DNA from: Streptomyces sp. NBC_01288
GTDB taxonomy: Bacteria > Actinomycetota > Actinomycetes > Streptomycetales > Streptomycetaceae
Direction of reading: 5' to 3'
Assembly (NCBI RefSeq): GCF_035982055.1
Contig: NZ_CP108427.1
Span: 3,720,001 to 3,784,000, forward strand
DNA length: 64,000 nt
Positions 51,795 through 60,329 of the stretch are shown here, piece by piece. The notes under the pieces were generated by a model. It searched no databases, was not told the DNA's origin, and saw only the letters and a list, made by a program, of their open reading frames with translations. A program made the position numbers and the translations under genes. Position 1 is the first letter of the stretch; every line of letters starts with the position of its first letter.

Positions 51795-52598
51795 TCAGGA
51801 CGGAGCGCTCATCTCGGCATCCGAAAACGCGTCAGTCCTGGGAGCGGGGAGCTGAACCGTGCCGTTGAGGATCGCGTCCAGCGCCTGGCGAACCTCGCGG
51901 CCCGGCCCGACCGCGAGTCCCTCCCCCAACCGACGGGCAAGGCTCGCGTACACCGCGTAAGCGTCATGGGTTCGGCCCTCGCCGTGCAACGCCGACATCA
52001 GAAGGGCGACTCCGCGCTCCCGGAGCGGATGCTCCCCGACGTGCCGCAGAAGGCGCGGAATCACCCCGCTGCCGCGACCGGTCGCGATCGACAGGGCGAA
52101 GTACTCCTCGGCCACGATCGCCTGCTGCTCCTCCAGCGCCGCCGTGTGCGAGGCGAGACTCGGTACATCGAGCCCGTCGTACACACCGCCACGCCACAGC
52201 GCCAGCGCGCGCTCGTACAGGCCGAGGCTGGACTCGACCCGCCCGAGCGCCTTCGCCGACTCCGCCTCTACATGGAGCCGGGAGAACACGACGTGGTCGA
52301 TCCGTTCGGCGTCGATGCCGAACACGCACCCGTCCCGGACCCGGTCGAGACCCATGTCGGCGGCGCCCGATGCCGTGATCGCCCGCCGAATGGAGCCAAG
52401 GCAGTTCATCACCTGCTCGCGTGCCGTCCGCGGCGGGCCGGTATCCCACATCGCGTCGATGAGCGCATTCGTGGAAATAAATGCGTTGGGTCGCGTCATC
52501 AAGGCGGAAAGAATGATCCATTCACGCCTGCGATTAACGCCGATGCTGGACCGGAGGGGCTCGGCATACGGTTGCCCGAGAATCCCGAAGTCGGGCAT
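51795..52598 (-). CDS. SARP-family (AfsR/DnrI/RedD-like) pathway activator
   Basis: 267 residues. An OmpR-type winged helix is at about 1–90 (MPDFGILGQPYAEPLRSS, REWIILSALMTRPNAFISTN, ALIDAMWDTGPPRTAREQVM) and a bacterial transcriptional activation (BTAD) helical domain at about 95–250 (HVVFSRLHVEAESAKALG, ALALWRGGVYDGLDVPSLAS, HTAALEEQQAIVAEEYFAL, HPLRERGVALLMSAL). SARPs switch on adjacent antibiotic clusters; the leftward biosynthetic set is the likely target. The start is tentative because the ribosome site is weak; GC bias is lower at the N-terminus. Valanimycin clusters also carry a SARP-type regulator. Confidence 0.9.
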   Translation of the reverse strand: MPDFGILGQPYAEPLRSSIGVNRRREWIILSALMTRPNAFISTNALIDAMWDTGPPRTAREQVMNCLGSIRRAITASGAADMGLDRVRDGCVFGIDAERIDHVVFSRLHVEAESAKALGRVESSLGLYERALALWRGGVYDGLDVPSLASHTAALEEQQAIVAEEYFALSIATGRGSGVIPRLLRHVGEHPLRERGVALLMSALHGEGRTHDAYAVYASLARRLGEGLAVGPGREVRQALDAILNGTVQLPAPRTDAFSDAEMSAPS

Positions 52599-52929
52599 CG
52601 ACGCGTGGATCCTGGGCCACGGCGCCTTGCAGGACTCAAGCCAGACGCTGTCCGCGGCGTTCAAGGCGAACTACGCGTCGTCGGCCGCTTCCGTCGCACG
52701 ACGCAAGGCGTTCTACGCGCTCCGGTTCGGCAGTTCGTCCGACACCTTGGGAACGGCGGCCGTGAACGCGATGGTCCGCGGCACCGACGAGATGGCCGTC
52801 ATCCGCGGAGGCTTCTGGTACGACCAGTTCGGATCGGTGACCTGCCCCTCTCCTGAATTCATGTCCGCCGACGCGATCGGTGGTGTGGCGACGGCATTCC
52901 GCGACGCCATCCTCCAGTACTGCTCATGA
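52599..52929 (+). pseudogene. 3' remnant of an unknown gene, cut by the SARP gene
   Basis: About 109 codons with strong G/C third positions but no start codon: the frame runs out of the antisense SARP start. Readable parts are DAWILGHGALQDSSQTLSAA, FKANYASSAASVARRKAFYA, VRGTDEMAVIRGGFWYDQFG, ending FRDAILQYCS. I do not recognise the family. Its stop overlaps by ATGA an upstream start option of the next gene. Strong bias without a start suggests that the 5' part was replaced by insertion. If an unrecognised start is used, it may be an intact small gene. Confidence 0.6.
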
Positions 52930-52946
52930 CGAATCGAGGACGTGAC

Positions 52947-53981
52947 ATGAACGATCCGAAGGTCACCCGTCGGCAGGTCCTGGCCCTTGGAGGTCTGACA
53001 CTGGGCGTCGCCACCATCGCCGTCGCCGGTCTGGGCGGACCGGCGTGGGCCGATTCCGCGGCCTCGGACGTAGTGCTGGTGCCGGTCGGCGCGAGCCCGG
53101 TCGCGGTCCTTCCCGGCGTCGGTGTCCAACCGGCGGCGTTCCCCAGACAGTTGGCCGTACAGGTCCAGCACGCGGGGACGAATCTTCCGGCCGGGACCGA
53201 AGTGACCGTCACCTACGACCCTCGGCTCTACTCCCCGCTGGCCGCCGCGGTGGCCACCGTCGACGACCGCCGGCTGCGCACGACGAGCACGATCACCACC
53301 GACCCCAGGACGACGCTGGCGACCTGCACGGTCACCCTGGCCGAAACCGTCGCCGCGGGCAGTGATCCGGTGGTTGTCGTGGGAACCGCCTACCCCGTGC
53401 TCTATCCGCGCGATCTCGTCGTCGGGCCCGCGGACTCGACCGCCGCCGTGAGCCGGAAGAACGCGAAGGCGAGCGGTCGGCGGAGCCTCCAGCCACACCG
53501 GCCGAGCACGTTCGGCGGCGTCGCCACACCATGGGGCCTTGAGGTCAGCGGTGTCTGGGGCCGCCACGAGTGGGGGAACGGAAAGCGGTGGTACTACTAT
53601 CCGGTGCAGGTCACGGTGCAAAGCGTCGGACCGGGCCCCGCTCCCGCAACCGCGTCCTTCTCCGTGGCGCTGGATCCCCAGATCGTGAGCGACGTCAAAG
53701 TCGCCGACGCCCGGCTCAATCACACAGCGCACGACGCCGGTGTACGACTCCTTTCGCGTACCCGGACCAGGTCGCTGTTCGAAACCAAGTGGAGCACAAC
53801 GGTGAAGCTCAAGTCCGGTGACCGGCTCGATCTGAGCCTGGAGGTGACGACACGGAAGCCGGCGGGCGATCTGCCGACCATCAAGCACCCCTTGATAGGG
53901 CTGATCGACACGGGCAACCACGTCACCCAACGGCAAACCGGCCGGAACTCGATGTCACGGACCGATGCCGTGTGGCAATAG
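52947..53981 (+). CDS. Tat-exported beta-rich protein, intact copy of the duplicated pair
   Basis: 344 residues. The Tat signal is TRRQVLALGGLTLGVATIAVAGLGG…AWA. The mature protein is beta-rich (LAVQVQHAGTNLPAGTEVTV, PVQVTVQSVGPGPAPATASF, STTVKLKSGDRLDLSLEV), resembling immunoglobulin-like folds, and ends NHVTQRQTGRNSM. No catalytic motif. GAGGACGTGAC precedes ATG 52947; ATG 52926 is possible. Its last 10 bases overlap the start of the small membrane protein gene, so the two are translated together and probably work together at the envelope. Confidence 0.88.
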   Translation: MNDPKVTRRQVLALGGLTLGVATIAVAGLGGPAWADSAASDVVLVPVGASPVAVLPGVGVQPAAFPRQLAVQVQHAGTNLPAGTEVTVTYDPRLYSPLAAAVATVDDRRLRTTSTITTDPRTTLATCTVTLAETVAAGSDPVVVVGTAYPVLYPRDLVVGPADSTAAVSRKNAKASGRRSLQPHRPSTFGGVATPWGLEVSGVWGRHEWGNGKRWYYYPVQVTVQSVGPGPAPATASFSVALDPQIVSDVKVADARLNHTAHDAGVRLLSRTRTRSLFETKWSTTVKLKSGDRLDLSLEVTTRKPAGDLPTIKHPLIGLIDTGNHVTQRQTGRNSMSRTDAVWQ

Positions 53982-54322
53982 TCAGTGGATACGTGTGGAT
54001 CCTGCCGACGGTGACCATCGTCGGCTGGATTCTGTCGTGGTGGGGAACTCGGCGGATCCGGTGGTGCCTGCTGTCCGCCGCGACCGTCATATCGGTGGCC
54101 TGCCTCCTCATCGGGTACCACGAGAAGGGACCGCAGATCAGCCCCGGAACCGTCGGCTGCTCACCGGCCCTGGAGTGCATGGACTGGCGTGGGATCTACT
54201 GGCTGGAGGCCGGGCTGATCGGCTTCGTATGCTGCCTGGCGCTGCTGATCGTGACCACCGTGGCCGAAATAGCGCTCTGGTTCGATCGTCGAGGGACGGC
54301 CTCCGCGGAATCACCCGGCTGA
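53972..54322 (+). CDS. small membrane protein, intact partner of the Tat-exported protein
   Basis: 116 residues. Hydrophobic segments are VWILPTVTIVGWILSWWG, WCLLSAATVISVACLLIGY and EAGLIGFVCCLALLIVTTVA. A loop between the last two has GTVGCSPALECMDWRGIYW with two Cys, probably outside the membrane and able to form a disulfide. The paralog is at 50708–51043. GTG start overlaps the previous stop. A perfect terminator follows 74 bases after the stop. Confidence 0.86.
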   Translation: MAIVSGYVWILPTVTIVGWILSWWGTRRIRWCLLSAATVISVACLLIGYHEKGPQISPGTVGCSPALECMDWRGIYWLEAGLIGFVCCLALLIVTTVAEIALWFDRRGTASAESPG

Positions 54323-54395
54323 CGTGACCGAGGCACGGTGCCACCGCGCCGACCGCGCCGGCACGGCGGAGGTGCTCTCGTCTCCGTCCAGCAGC

Positions 54396-54424
54396 GGGCC
54401 GGGCTCGACAGAGCCCGGCCCTTT
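54396..54424 (+). terminator. rho-independent terminator between the pair and ychF
   Basis: GGGCCGGGCTC (54396–54406), loop GACA, GAGCCCGGCCC (54411–54421), then TTT. Perfect 11-base stem; it could act in both directions between convergent genes. Confidence 0.85.
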
Positions 54425-54471
54425 CCGAAGCGCACGCTTGACCCAATGGCTCACATGCAGAGAACGAACGA

Positions 54472-55560
54472 TCACACGTTGAAGCGGAACTCCACGACAT
54501 CCCCGTCCTGCATCACGTAGTCCTTGCCCTCCATACGCGCCTTCCCCTTGGCCCGTGCCTCCGCGACCGACCCCGTCTCCACCAGGTCGGCGAAGGAGAT
54601 GACCTCCGCCTTGATGAAGCCCTTCTGGAAGTCGGTGTGGATGACGCCTGCGGCCTCGGGGGCGGTGGCGCCCTTCTTGATGGTCCAGGCGCGGGATTCC
54701 TTGGGGCCAGCCGTGAGGTAGGTCTGGAGGCCGAGGGTGTCGAAGCCGACGCGGGCCAGGGTCGTCATGCCGGGCTCCTCGACGCCGACCGACTCCAGGA
54801 GCTCCATCGCCTCCTCCTCGTCGAGCTCGGCGAGGTCCGCCTCCAGCTTGGCGTTGAGGAAGATCGCCTCGGCGGGGGCGACCAGGGCGCGCTGTTCGGT
54901 CTTGAAGTCCTCGTCCACCAGCTCGTCCTCGTCGACGTTGAAGACGTAGAGGAAGGGCTTGGTCGTCAGCAGGTGCAGGTCGTGGAGGAGTTCCTCGTTG
55001 CCGGAGCCCTGGACGATGCCCTGCGAGAAGAGGGTGTCGCCCTTCTCCAGGATCTCCTGCGCCGCCTCGACCGCCGCGACCTTCGGGCCGATGTCCTTCT
55101 TGATGCGCGACTCGCGCTGGAGGCGCGGGAGGACCTTCTCGATGGTCTGCAGGTCGGCGAGGATCAGCTCGGTGTTGATGGTCTCGATGTCGTCCTTCGG
55201 CGAGACCTTGCCGTCGACGTGGACGACGTTCTCGTCCTTGAAGGCGCGGATGACCTGGCAGATCGCGTCGGACTCACGGATGTTCGCGAGGAACTTGTTG
55301 CCCAGCCCCTCACCCTCCGACGCGCCCTTCACGATGCCCGCGATGTCGACGAAGTCGACCGTCGCCGGGAGGATCTTCTGGGAGGAGAAGATCTCGGCCA
55401 GTTTCGTCAGGCGCGCGTCGGGGACGCCGACCACGCCGACGTTCGGCTCGATCGTGGCGAACGGGTAGTTGGCCGCCAGCACGTCGTTCTTGGTCAGGGC
55501 GTTGAACAGGGTCGACTTGCCGACATTCGGCAGACCGACGATTCCGATCGTGAGCGACAC
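54472..55560 (-). CDS. ychF: redox-regulated ATPase/GTPase YchF (OLA1 family)
   Basis: 362 residues, the normal length. P-loop is GIVGLPNVGKSTLFNAL, switch I region NYPFATIEPN, G3 VDIAGIVKGASEGEGLGN, the NVDE-type G4 in YVFNVDEDEL, and the C-terminal TGS domain (TAPEAAGVIHTDFQKGFIKA, DYVMQDGDVVEFRFNV). A conserved ribosome-associated P-loop ATPase that affects translation and stress response. GTG start. It marks the return to conserved core sequence. Confidence 0.97.
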   Translation of the reverse strand: MSLTIGIVGLPNVGKSTLFNALTKNDVLAANYPFATIEPNVGVVGVPDARLTKLAEIFSSQKILPATVDFVDIAGIVKGASEGEGLGNKFLANIRESDAICQVIRAFKDENVVHVDGKVSPKDDIETINTELILADLQTIEKVLPRLQRESRIKKDIGPKVAAVEAAQEILEKGDTLFSQGIVQGSGNEELLHDLHLLTTKPFLYVFNVDEDELVDEDFKTEQRALVAPAEAIFLNAKLEADLAELDEEEAMELLESVGVEEPGMTTLARVGFDTLGLQTYLTAGPKESRAWTIKKGATAPEAAGVIHTDFQKGFIKAEVISFADLVETGSVAEARAKGKARMEGKDYVMQDGDVVEFRFNV

Positions 55561-55760
55561 GTTGCGACTTCCCGTACGTGAGTGGCGTGAGAGCAGTGGA
55601 GGGGACCGGCTGAGGCTGCGGAGACCGGGCCCCGGGGCCGATCCACCAGTCTACGGCGTGAGCCGCGCCCTCCCGGCTTCGCGTCGAACACGTGGCCAAG
55701 CTCTGCTCATCGGCGTGTCTGAGGACCTATTCGGCACATAAACCGACCTAAGTTGGTCCA

Positions 55761-56336
55761 GTGGAGCAACACAGGACACGACCCCCACAGCCCGGCGCAA
55801 GACGCGGGGCCCCGCCCCTGCCCCCGCAGGCGGGCCGGGGCCCGAACGGCGGCCCGGCCCGCACGACCCGCCCGGGCCCGCAGGCACGCGGCACCGCACA
55901 GCGCCGTCCGGCCGCCGTACGACGCCCGGGTCCCGCGGCGGCCGAGACGGTACGTCAGTTGCCCAATCCCCGGCTCACCGGGCTCGGCGGCGGGCTGTTC
56001 TGCGCGGCCGTGATGTTCGTGCTCGGGTGTATCGACCAGTTCCTGTTCGGGGCCTCGCTGACCGTGTACGGCGTGCTGTTCGTGCCGGTGTGCGTGCTCA
56101 CCGCGGTCTGGATCCGGCGCGGCGACCTGCTGACCGCGCCGGTCGTCGTACCGATCGCCTTCGCCGTCGGCCTCTTCCCGGTGGCCGACGGCAGCGGCGG
56201 CCTCGGCAACCGCCTGATGGGCCTGTTCACCGGACTCGCCACGCAGGCCGGCTGGCTGTACGGGGGGACGCTCGTCGCGGGGCTCATCGCGACCGTCCGC
56301 AGGGTTCGGCTGCTGAGACGTCGCCGACGGGCGTGA
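55761..56336 (+). CDS. DUF6542-type membrane protein
   Basis: 191 residues. A basic Pro/Arg/Gly-rich cytoplasmic N-terminus of about 70 residues is followed by four helices (LTGLGGGLFCAAVMFVLGCI, LTVYGVLFVPVCVLTAVWI, APVVVPIAFAVGLFPV, GWLYGGTLVAGLIATV) and an RRVRLLRRRRRA tail. I recall this family beside ychF and ppgK in Streptomyces; function unknown. GTG start with a weak ribosome site; the exact start is uncertain. Confidence 0.82.
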   Translation: MEQHRTRPPQPGARRGAPPLPPQAGRGPNGGPARTTRPGPQARGTAQRRPAAVRRPGPAAAETVRQLPNPRLTGLGGGLFCAAVMFVLGCIDQFLFGASLTVYGVLFVPVCVLTAVWIRRGDLLTAPVVVPIAFAVGLFPVADGSGGLGNRLMGLFTGLATQAGWLYGGTLVAGLIATVRRVRLLRRRRRA

Positions 56337-56952
56337 CTCCCCCGGGCACGGGCGGCCGCAAAACTGACCCCGGGGCGAATCCGGGTCCTGTCCCAGGGGC
56401 CAGATCAGGGGCCGGGGTCGGGGCCAGGACCGGGGCCAGGGCCAGGGTCGGGGCCAGGGCCGGGGTCGGGGCCAGGACCGGGGCCAGGGCCAGGGTCGGG
56501 GCCAGGGTCGGGGCCGGGGTCGGGGCCGGGGTCGGGGCCGGGGCCGGGACCGGGACCGGGACCAGGGCCGGAATCGAAGTCGGGCCAGGTCGGGGACCGA
56601 GGTCAAGGTCGGCCCAGGACCAGTCCTGAAGCCACCGGACCTTGAGCCGGTCGCAGGGTCGGTTCCGGGGCCGGAGACGCAGCCGCGGAGCATTCCCCGT
56701 CGACCGAGCCGTCCGCCGGGCCCGTACAAGCCCGTCCGAACCCGCGCGCTCGGCGACCGGCGCCGCCGCCCCTTCGCACAGGGCGCGGCGGACTTCCTCC
56801 ATAGTCACCTGTCACCTGTCTCAGGCCCCCGCCTCGCGGCCGACGCCCACCGAGACCCGCGCCCCCGCACCGATCAGCCGCCGCCGAGCCACCAGCTCCA
56901 CCGACGCCGACCAGCTCCGCCGAAAGCCAGCCCTACTGACCGCTGGCCACCC
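56337..56952. repeat. 616-base gap: GGGGTC/GGGGCC hexamer repeats and an IspH end fragment
   Basis: From 56395 to about 56600 the sequence is a degenerate hexamer array of CGGGGTC, CGGGGCC, CAGGACC and CAGGGTC. The rest to 56952 is C-rich. The fragment at 56737–56806 is described separately. No intact gene. Confidence 0.8.
56737..56806 (-). pseudogene. diverged duplicate of the IspH C-terminus
   Basis: The leftward frame reads EEVRRALCEGAAAPVAERAG-SDGLVRA, matching the last residues of IspH (KELRRDLREEAAALVAERTG-SDRTAPS). At DNA level CGCTCGGCGACCGG against CGCTCGGCGACCAG and further pieces give roughly 80% identity over some 65 bases to 57750–57815. No start or body of the gene is attached. 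Confidence 0.65.
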
Positions 56953-57699
56953 CTAGTCATCCCCCGCCGCATGCATCGCCGCCCCCACGATCCCCGCGTT
57001 GTTCTGCAACTGCGCCGGGACGATCTCGGCCTTGATGTCCTCGATGAAGTGCAGGAACTTGTCGGCCTTGCGGCTGACTCCGCCGCCGATGATGAACAGC
57101 TCGGGCGAGAACAGCATCTCGACATGGGCGAGGTACTTCTGGACGCGGTGGGCCCAGTGCTCCCACGTCAGCTCGCCGTCCTCCTTGGCCTTGCTGGAGG
57201 CCTTCTTCTCGGCGTCGTGGCCGTTCAGTTCGAGGTGGCCCAGCTCTGTGTTCGGGACCAGGACGCCGTTGACGAAGAGGGCGCTGCCGATGCCCGTGCC
57301 GAAGGTCAGCAGGATGACCGTGCCCTTGCGGCCCTGGCCGGCGCCGAAGTGCATCTCGGCGACGCCCGCCGCGTCCGCGTCGTTGACGACGGTCACCGGG
57401 AGGCCGCCCAGCCTGTCGCTGAACAGCGCGCCCGCGTCCGTGTCGATCCAGCTCTTGTCGACGTTCGCCGCCGTACGGATCGTGGCCCCGCCGGTGACCA
57501 CACCTGGAAACGTGAGCCCGACCGGTCCCGTCCAGCCGAAGTGGTCGACGACTTCCTTCACGCCGTCGGCCACTCCGTCCGGTGTCGCCGGGTGCGGGGT
57601 CAGCACCTTGCACCGCTCTTCCGTCAGTTCGCCCTTGTCCAGGTCCACAGGGGCGCCCTTGATCCCGGATCCACCGATGTCCACGCCGAAGATCTGCAT
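56953..57699 (-). CDS. ppgK: polyphosphate glucokinase
   Basis: 248 residues, ROK-fold kinase that phosphorylates glucose using polyphosphate or ATP. ATP/phosphate loop FGVDIGGSGIKGAPVDL, catalytic VVNDADAAGVAEMHFG, TFGTGIGSALF, ELGHLELNGHDAEKKAS (polyphosphate-type signature), and GGGVSRKADKF. Length is standard. It is 29 bases downstream of ispH and co-transcribed in all likelihood. Confidence 0.96.
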   Translation of the reverse strand: MQIFGVDIGGSGIKGAPVDLDKGELTEERCKVLTPHPATPDGVADGVKEVVDHFGWTGPVGLTFPGVVTGGATIRTAANVDKSWIDTDAGALFSDRLGGLPVTVVNDADAAGVAEMHFGAGQGRKGTVILLTFGTGIGSALFVNGVLVPNTELGHLELNGHDAEKKASSKAKEDGELTWEHWAHRVQKYLAHVEMLFSPELFIIGGGVSRKADKFLHFIEDIKAEIVPAQLQNNAGIVGAAMHAAGDD

Positions 57700-57728
57700 G
57701 GATCCACGCTACGACGAACGACTGACAG

Positions 57729-58745
57729 TCACTGCCCGGAGGGTGCCGTACGGTCGGAACCCGTGCGCTCGGCGACCAGTGCGGCCGCCTCTTCGCGCAG
57801 GTCACGGCGGAGTTCCTTGGGCAGCGAGAACGTGATGGACTCCTCGGCCGCCTTGACCAGTTCGACGTCCTCGAAGCCGCGCCCGGACAGCCACTCCAAC
57901 ACCTGTTCGACCAGGACCTCCGGTACAGAGGCGCCCGAGGTGACGCCGACCGTGGTCACGCCCTCCAGCCAGGCCTCCTCGATCTCGTCGGCGAAGTCCA
58001 CCAGGTAGGCGGCGCGGGCGCCGGCCAGCTTGGCGACCTCGACGAGCCGTACGGAGTTGGAGGAGTTCTTCGAGCCGACCACGATCACCAGCTCGGCCTC
58101 CTCGCCCATCTGCTTCACGGCGAGCTGGCGGTTCTGGGTGGCGTAGCAGATGTCGTCGCTGGGCGGGGAGATGAGCTGCGGGAACTTCTCCTTCAGGGCG
58201 TCGACCGTCTCCATGGTCTCGTCGACCGAGAGGGTGGTCTGGGACAGCCATACGACCCTGGACGGGTCCCGCACCTCGACCTTGGAGACGTCGGACGGGC
58301 CGTCGACCAGGGTGATGTGGTCGGGGGCCTCTCCGGAGGTGCCGATGACCTCCTCGTGGCCCTCGTGGCCGATGAGCAGGATGTCGAAGTCGTCGTTCGC
58401 GAAACGGACGGCTTCCTTGTGGACCTTGGTCACCAGGGGGCAGGTCGCGTCGATGGTGGCGAGGCGGCCCTGCTTGGCCTCGTCGTGGACGACGGGCGCG
58501 ACGCCGTGCGCGGAGAACATCACGATGTTCCCCTCGGGGACCTCCTCGGTCCGCTCGACGAAGACGGCGCCCTTCTTCTCCAGGGTCTGGACGACGTACT
58601 TGTTGTGCACGATCTCGTGCCGGACATAGATCGGAGCCCCGTACTGCTCAAGGGCTTTCTCGACGGCGATCACGGCGCGGTCCACACCCGCGCAGTAGCC
58701 CCGGGGGGCGGCGAGCAGGACACGGCGGCCAGACGAAGCAGTCAT
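57729..58745 (-). CDS. ispH: 4-hydroxy-3-methylbut-2-enyl diphosphate reductase
   Basis: 338 residues; last step of the non-mevalonate isoprenoid pathway, making IPP and DMAPP. The three [4Fe-4S] ligands are in PRGYCAGVDRA, DATCPLVTKVH and DDICYATQNRQ; the diphosphate-binding HG and SxN motifs (SAHGVAP, GSKNSSNS) and the proton-relay region TSGASVPE are intact. ATG 58745 is chosen; 58754 adds three residues. Its coding end is partly duplicated about 1 kb downstream. Confidence 0.97.
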   Translation of the reverse strand: MTASSGRRVLLAAPRGYCAGVDRAVIAVEKALEQYGAPIYVRHEIVHNKYVVQTLEKKGAVFVERTEEVPEGNIVMFSAHGVAPVVHDEAKQGRLATIDATCPLVTKVHKEAVRFANDDFDILLIGHEGHEEVIGTSGEAPDHITLVDGPSDVSKVEVRDPSRVVWLSQTTLSVDETMETVDALKEKFPQLISPPSDDICYATQNRQLAVKQMGEEAELVIVVGSKNSSNSVRLVEVAKLAGARAAYLVDFADEIEEAWLEGVTTVGVTSGASVPEVLVEQVLEWLSGRGFEDVELVKAAEESITFSLPKELRRDLREEAAALVAERTGSDRTAPSGQ

Positions 58746-58853
58746 GCGTCCCATCGTAAGGCCGCGCTCGACGGGTCAAAGATCGCGTCCTTGGGGAGAC
58801 TGGCCGTGGAGTGGGAGGGGTGGGGGCCGGGCACGACGTACGGGAGACGCGAG

Positions 58854-60236
58854 ATGGCGGACAGGGACAGCGGTACGGCCACGGACTCGGAGTCCGCGGC
58901 CGGCGACGGGCCCCAGCTGCGGCGCAGCCTCGGTTTCCGGGATCTCGTCGTCTACGGGCTGCTGTTCATCGCCCCCATGGCGCCGGTCGGCGTGTTCGGC
59001 ACCCTGGACGCCAAGTCGCACGGTGCCGTCGCGCTGGTCTACATCGTGGCCACGGTCGCGATGGCGTTCACGGCGTTCAGCTACGCGCAGATGGTGCGGG
59101 TCGTCCCTCAGGCGGGCTCGGTGTTCGCCTACGCGCGCGTGGGGCTCGGCAGGGAGGCCGGGTTCATCGCCGGCTGGATGGCGATGCTGGACTACATCCT
59201 GATCCCCGCCGTCGCCTACCTCTTCTCCGGGATCGCCATGAACGCGCTGGTCCCGGACGTCTCCCGCTGGGTGTGGACCGCGCTGGCGGTCGTCATCACG
59301 ACCTGCCTCAACCTCTGGGGTGTGCGTGCGGCGGCCCGCGTGGGCTTCCTCGTCCTCGCGATGGAGATCGTCGTCCTCGTCATCTTCATCGTGTCGGCGA
59401 TCGTCGTCCTCGCGCGCGACGGCGCCGAACGGGGCTGGCTTTCGCCACTGTCCGGGGACGGCACGCAGGGCGCGTTCGCGCTGTCGGCGGTGATCGGCGC
59501 GGTCTCGGTGGCCGTCCTGTCGTACCTGGGCTTCGACGCGGTGGCCACCTTCGCGGAGGAGGTCACCGGCGGCTCCGAGAAGGTCGCCAGGGCACTGCTG
59601 TTCTGCCTCGCCCTGGCCGGCGTGCTGTTCATCGCCCAGACGTACCTGGTCGCCCTCCTGGAGCCGACGACATCCGCACAGCTGGCCGCGGACGCCGGAA
59701 AGCAGGGATCGGCGTTCTACGACGCCGTCGACGTCTCCGTCGGCAACTGGCTGCACAACCTGGTCGCCGTCAGCAAGGCGATCGGCGCGGCGTTCGCGGC
59801 CCTGGCCGGCCAGGCGGCAGCGGGCCGCCTGGTGTTCGCGATGGCCCGCGACCGACGCCTGCCCCGCGCCCTCTCGAAGACCGACGACGGTGTACCGCGG
59901 GTCGCCCTGCTCTCCACGGCGGTCATCACCCTGATCGCCGCGGTCTGGGCGGCCCGCCGCGACGACGGCCTCGACCACCTCGTCTCGGTCGTCGACATCG
60001 GCGCCCTCACCGCCTTCACGCTGCTGCACGCGAGCGTGGTGGGCTGGTTCGCGGTACGGCGACGGGGCGGCCCCGTGGTGTGGTGGCGGCACGTGCTGGT
60101 GCCGGTGCTGGGGGCCGCGATCACGATCGCGGTGATCGTGGAGGCCTCCGGGACCGCGCAGGTGGTGGGCGCGATCTGGCTGGCGGTGGGGTTGGCGGTG
60201 CTCGCGGTGCAGTCGCGCGCGGCGATCCGGCGGTAG
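58854..60236 (+). CDS. APC-family amino acid/polyamine permease
   Basis: 460 residues with about twelve helices. Opening YGLLFIAPMAPVGVFGTLD and the helix-2/3 signature QAGSVFAYARVGLGREAGFIAGWM, with SYLGFDAVATFAEEVTGG, fit the APC superfamily (proton-coupled). The short polar N-terminus (DRDSGTATDSESAAGDG) is cytoplasmic. The substrate is unknown. GGGAGACGCG precedes the ATG. Divergent from ispH. Confidence 0.94.
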   Translation: MADRDSGTATDSESAAGDGPQLRRSLGFRDLVVYGLLFIAPMAPVGVFGTLDAKSHGAVALVYIVATVAMAFTAFSYAQMVRVVPQAGSVFAYARVGLGREAGFIAGWMAMLDYILIPAVAYLFSGIAMNALVPDVSRWVWTALAVVITTCLNLWGVRAAARVGFLVLAMEIVVLVIFIVSAIVVLARDGAERGWLSPLSGDGTQGAFALSAVIGAVSVAVLSYLGFDAVATFAEEVTGGSEKVARALLFCLALAGVLFIAQTYLVALLEPTTSAQLAADAGKQGSAFYDAVDVSVGNWLHNLVAVSKAIGAAFAALAGQAAAGRLVFAMARDRRLPRALSKTDDGVPRVALLSTAVITLIAAVWAARRDDGLDHLVSVVDIGALTAFTLLHASVVGWFAVRRRGGPVVWWRHVLVPVLGAAITIAVIVEASGTAQVVGAIWLAVGLAVLAVQSRAAIRR

Positions 60237-60329
60237 ACACCGGGCGTGAGTGGGGGGGCGGGCGTCTACAAGGGGCTGGGCTCCCGCACCTCGACCCCGT
60301 TGTCACAGGTGGCCGTTACTCTCGGGCGC

